Positions 60,448-64,000 of a stretch of 64,000 nucleotides of DNA are shown here, one piece after another. Origin of the DNA: Gigaspora rosea (lineage: Eukaryota; Glomeromycota; Glomeromycetes; Diversisporales; Gigasporaceae); assembly GCA_003550325.1 (NCBI GenBank), contig QKWP01000028.1, positions 306,505 to 370,504 of the forward strand, in the 5' to 3' direction. The notes below the pieces were generated by a model. That model did not search any database. It worked only from the letters and a program-made list of their open reading frames with translations, and had not been told where the DNA came from. How positions within the stretch are numbered: position 1 is the stretch's first letter; each line of letters begins with the position of its first letter. The position numbers and the translations under genes were made by a program.

Positions 60448-61330
60448 CCTATAAGAAAAGTGATATAAGTGGTGGTACAGGTTGGTGTCAGGAATGCTCG
60501 AAATGGCACAGATCTTGTAGGAACGTTTTATGGAATGGAATGGTAAAAATGGCACGAACATTGCGGCAAAGGGTGGCATGTAATATCGTGTCATATGAAA
60601 TTGCACATATGTGTACATTATATATATATTAGCTCATGATATGTATTGGCTCATTTTGTAGAGAGCGAAAGATCAATAAAGAATTTTTTTAAAAAACAAA
60701 GTGATATCTCATGATTTCACTAATGAAGCTTCCCTGTGTGTCTTAACAAAAAAAATTCCTTACAAAATTTTGCTTCATATGCAGTTAGCTTGTTCATCTT
60801 ATATTGATTACTTATGTAAATTTATGTTTTAATAGTTAATCCACATCGTTATCGCGGTGGTACGTGAATTTACGTTCATTACCCGTGCCAAATCCCGTGC
60901 CGATTTGACTAGTAAACTGCTGCAAAACCCGAGCCATTNATCTCATGATTTCACTAATGAAGCTTCCCTGTGTGTCTTAACAAAAAAAATTCCTTACAAA
61001 ATTTTGCTTCATATGCAGTTAGCTTGTTCATCTTGTGTTGATTAATTATGTAAATTTATGTTTTAATAGTTAATTCACATCATTATCGTGGTGGCACATA
61101 AATTTATGTTCATTACCTGCGCCAAATCCCATGCCTATTTGACTAGTAAACTGCTGCAAAACCTGTGCCATTTATGGTCCAATTGGCACGAGCACACGGT
61201 CCCTCACGGTCCACTAAATCTGAACCAAATCAGACCGTACTTGTGCAAATACAGACCTTGACCTGTGCCAAAATGACCCATGCCTATCCAATTCCAACCT
61301 GTGCCTATATGGTACATTTTTCTTATAGGG
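60448..61330. mobile_element. Inverted-repeat element inserted in the Helitron Rep gene
   Basis: Ends CCTATAAGAAAAGTG and (inverted) CCTATAAGAAAAATG, each followed at about 25 bp by ACAGGTTGG. ATG flanks both sides (60445-60447 and 61331-61333), a 3-bp duplication. Removing it joins ATACAAAAT to GGCTCACCTTCA and restores the Helitron frame across IIIQN-GSPSLFV. The interior is rich in CCTGTGCC/CCCGTGCC words and holds a 234-bp duplication around a single N. Confidence 0.8.
60705..61173. repeat. 234-bp tandem duplication around a single-N gap
   Basis: 60705-60938 and 60940-61173 are the same length and about 93% alike, with exactly one N (60939) between them. Most differences are transitions and many fall at CpG in one copy and TpG or CpA in the other (ATCGTTATCGCGG versus ATCATTATCGTGG). 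Confidence 0.85.
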
Positions 61331-63480
61331 ATGGCTCACCTTCACTATTTGTGAATATCAATCTTGCAAACCTTTACAGTTCAATAGTATTAATGAATGC
61401 AGAAAAAGAAATAAACAACTTTTTGAAGATTTTCTGGCCACAATATAAAGAGCTAGATTAGCTTATCTTAATCCAACTGCTATAGCAAAATATTTTGAAA
61501 CATTTTGAACATGATGAAAAATATAATTAAATATATTCTTAGTTATAAAAAACAAGAAAATAGTATACTAGGCGATATAAAAATTATTATAGTGTTATAG
61601 AATATTAGAACTATGGTGTGCCTTATTGTTATATGTTAATATGGCTTCAAGGAGCCTCTAATCCCATTGAACTATGAGAACATCTTAAACTTGAAAATTT
61701 CAGGAAACAATTAATAATTTATGTAAATGAAATTATTAAAAAAAGAAATTATTTATCTCTTTAAAATAGTAATTATAAACTGATAAGATGTTGGATACTA
61801 ATACAAGGCCCCTAAAACCATATTAAAAAAAAAAGTATATATCTGTCAATTTTATCTACTTCAGATTTGCATTTACCAGACTTTACTAAAAAATTTTGAA
61901 TTGATTTGTTTAGAATTGCAAAATGCATATTATTCTATAAATGTAATAAATTGTATAAAAATTATCATCACAATTGAACATCAAATTGTCAATTTGATTT
62001 TTTCTAAGAGCTAATACAAGCACCTAGAAAAGGTTATTCTGAACTTGGAGTAATCACTCTTCAGCACTGTAATACTTATATAAATAACAATTCTTACATA
62101 TTAGTCAGTTGCTGTTGAATAATAATAAAAGATTTATTACAGCTGTCAAATTATCACTTGTATATATATATACTACATTACAGATTATGTAATAAAATCT
62201 AATATATATATACCAATATATTTCTACTATATGCTATAACACTAAATAAATTTATTACTGATGCTTCAAATAATCAATCAAAATAATGTATAGCAAAAAA
62301 TCACAAAAGCTTATCACAACATGCCTCAATAAAATTGTAGGACAGATGAAGATAACTGGGCCTCAAGTATCAATGCACCTTTTAGAGTTCAAATATCATT
62401 ATACACCAGATAAATTTGTTTCAATCTATCTTAACTCTTTTGAAACATACATACTTTTCCAATACCCAAATGAAAATTATCTAATTCAATATTTTTAGAG
62501 AATTCTGATACCAAAGTTAATGAAAGTGAATCAGATTAAGAAAATAATAGCCATGAATTTGCTAATAATGAAATATTTACAATTATAAATTCAGACAAAA
62601 AAGTAAATACAGTTAACTTATATATTGATTACATATATCACAGTGCCTGTACAATTAAGTTGTGACAATACATAAAATAAAAATTAATAATAATTAACTA
62701 AACAAACTGAACAGGCAAAAAACCTAAGAAGGTCATGTAACAAGGGTGAATTGATTCCTATTTTTAGGTAGAAAAAAAATGTAATAAAACTTGTGACCAT
62801 AGTACAATGCAACACATATAAGAGCTCATTGGTGCTATAATAATAAAAGAATACCCATTTTATATAGAAAAGGTATACCATATAAAGATGATTTGAAAAC
62901 AAGTACATCTCACCAGCCAATAAATGGAACTGTTAAGGGGTCAATTAACACTATTAACAACAATTAATGGGGAAAGATTAGAACAATTAGTGAATAAGAA
63001 AAATTCACCACTTAGAAGGTTACCAAGAATAAAAAAGGTGATTGAGTATTGCAGAACAATATGGACTCTGTATTCTTTTATTGTTAAACTGTGAACAACT
63101 GCAAATGATTTAATAAATGATCATAACTCCTAGTGAGAAGCATGTAATGCATTTTTACAAAGTCTGAGTTTAATACTGTAATTACAATTTACTATCAATA
63201 TAATATTGAGCTCTTATACCGATGTGCAGAAGAAATTGTTTTAGACCATTGATTACATCAAATGGCAAACAAAAACCCAGAAGCTGCTAAAATTCAACAA
63301 ATAGAATGAAATGTAACAGGTTATAATAATATTGATGATACAGAAATATTAAATGTTCAAGATAACTCTAATGATTTCACTTTGTTTGATCCATATAAAA
63401 TTATGCTTTCTGGTTTAAATTAACTAGAATTTGTTGATAATGCTATGCTACACTTAAATGATAGCCATTTAAACTTTCAA

Positions 63481-64000
63481 AAAAAATCAAACTTTGAAAT
63501 ATAATCAAAAAGACCATAAATGACCTTCATGCAATAATGATAATTACTTAATTAAGAAATAACAAGAAATTATAACATCGAGAAAAAAAATAAATAATAA
63601 ATAATAATATTTAAAATCTGTATATTGTAATTAAAAAATCAGGATTAATCATGTAACGATATATATATAACAGAACTAAATAAAGTACAGCATGAGGGAA
63701 ATTTATTTTGATTGGCTGTAATCACGAGGATTGTCAATGATCGATGGCTTATTCTGATTGGCCAATATCATTAAATCGCAAAACGCCGTAAGGTACCTTG
63801 ATTTGTACCGGGTGCATTTTAAGGTCATCAGATGCGGTATTTTCAGTTTTTACCGGTATTAGCAAGAATATGGAAGAACGAAATACAAAAATACGGTAAT
63901 ACTTACAAGTGACCCTCCATATAATAACCCTCCTCAATACGGCATTTTATGGTACTAATCGTTATTACTAAAAAGTATAATTCTTTTTTTTTTTTTTTTT
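63481..64000. other. End of window; no gene called
   Basis: From 63640 the base composition changes and two TGATTGGC (CCAAT-type) words occur (63708 and 63757), with further CG-containing words (GCCGTAAGGTACC, ACGGTAATACTTAC). This could be a promoter region or another element's end, but nothing confirms either. The window ends in a run of 16 T. Confidence 0.3.

Larger units (their letters stand above)
56204..63480 (+). pseudogene. Helitron Rep-type protein relic, split by two nested elements
   Basis: The parts, in order: 56204-57015 N-terminal region (LTKEQYANHIQ, a CNNTNCDIFRKLSCVIC zinc-binding-like cluster at about 56421, then ELTIPEQILI, LKGYIITFIQEPTMLFAVL and LLSVKKNKI); 59608-60447 (ALE-stop-LINHNILYKKIKFD, FSTLFSYKIGDHVDN, FATFDILQRSN, LHNEICVIIIQN); 61331-62500 (GSPSLFVNINLANLYSS, YYSVIEY, VPYCYMLIWLQGASNP, QVSMHLLEFKYHYT). 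These match the Helitron-like N domain and the HUH Rep nuclease, where HxHMLIWL is expected; the first His reads Tyr (TAT for CAT). Helitrons transpose by rolling-circle replication. Blocks to 63480 (MANKNPEAAKIQQIE) fit the Rep-helicase linker. No SF1 helicase motifs are present before the window ends. Many stops fit C-to-T decay. Confidence 0.8.

Noticed and set aside
60285-60632. A 115-residue stand-alone protein
   Set aside because: Its first half is the Helitron N domain (60285-60447) and its second half is read-through into the inserted element at 60448.
63749-63937. 62-residue minus-strand frame near the window end
   Set aside because: No motif or homologous look; the CCAAT-type words nearby are not enough to call a gene.

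Overview
The window is eukaryotic, very AT-rich, and dominated by transposable-element relics around one intact multi-exon gene. Short GT-AG introns, a sacsin-like ATPase fused to a BTB domain, Helitron, hAT, pogo and mariner relics, and a relic resembling the zinc-binding N-terminus of glomeromycete kinases together suggest an arbuscular mycorrhizal fungus (Glomeromycotina, Rhizophagus-like). The species is inferred from protein character only; no database search was possible.

The only gene that looks intact is at 23300-33299 (+). Fifteen exons join in phase into one protein of about 2929 residues with two sacsin-type Bergerat ATPase modules and a C-terminal BTB/POZ domain. Two exons (13 and 15) carry lysine/arginine-rich, in-frame insertions that share a short GC-rich core in the same reading frame.

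Layout. 0-7 kb: an oxygenase-fold relic at 448-1010, a diverged tandem repeat and several non-autonomous elements with readable target duplications. 7.3-14.5 kb: a ~90-bp satellite broken by a 3.7-kb hAT-like insertion (holding a dead mariner and a kinase fragment), a foldback and two small TA-target elements. 14.5-17.8 kb: a second repeat array holding a minus-strand tRNA-derived retroposon with a 17-bp target duplication, itself hit by further elements. 18.6-22.05 kb: a complete but dead hAT transposon. 23.3-33.3 kb: the sacsin-BTB gene. 33.3-41 kb: mostly featureless AT-rich DNA with small elements and a second retroposon copy. 41-46 kb: a dead pogo/Tigger transposon with nested elements. 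46-51 kb: nested inverted-repeat elements. 52.7-55.1 kb: a reverse-transcriptase-like relic. 56.2-63.5 kb: a Helitron relic whose reading frame is split by an LTR retrotransposon (57016-59607) and a terminal-inverted-repeat element (60448-61330).

The nesting gives a relative chronology: satellite, then retroposon or hAT, then small elements; and Helitron, then LTR element, then an AGGACCC element inside its 5' LTR. Many stops in the relics sit where CAA, CAG or CGA would fit the expected residue, i.e. C-to-T decay, while the sacsin-BTB gene has none. Two assembly gaps are present: nine N at 6154-6162 and one N at 60939.
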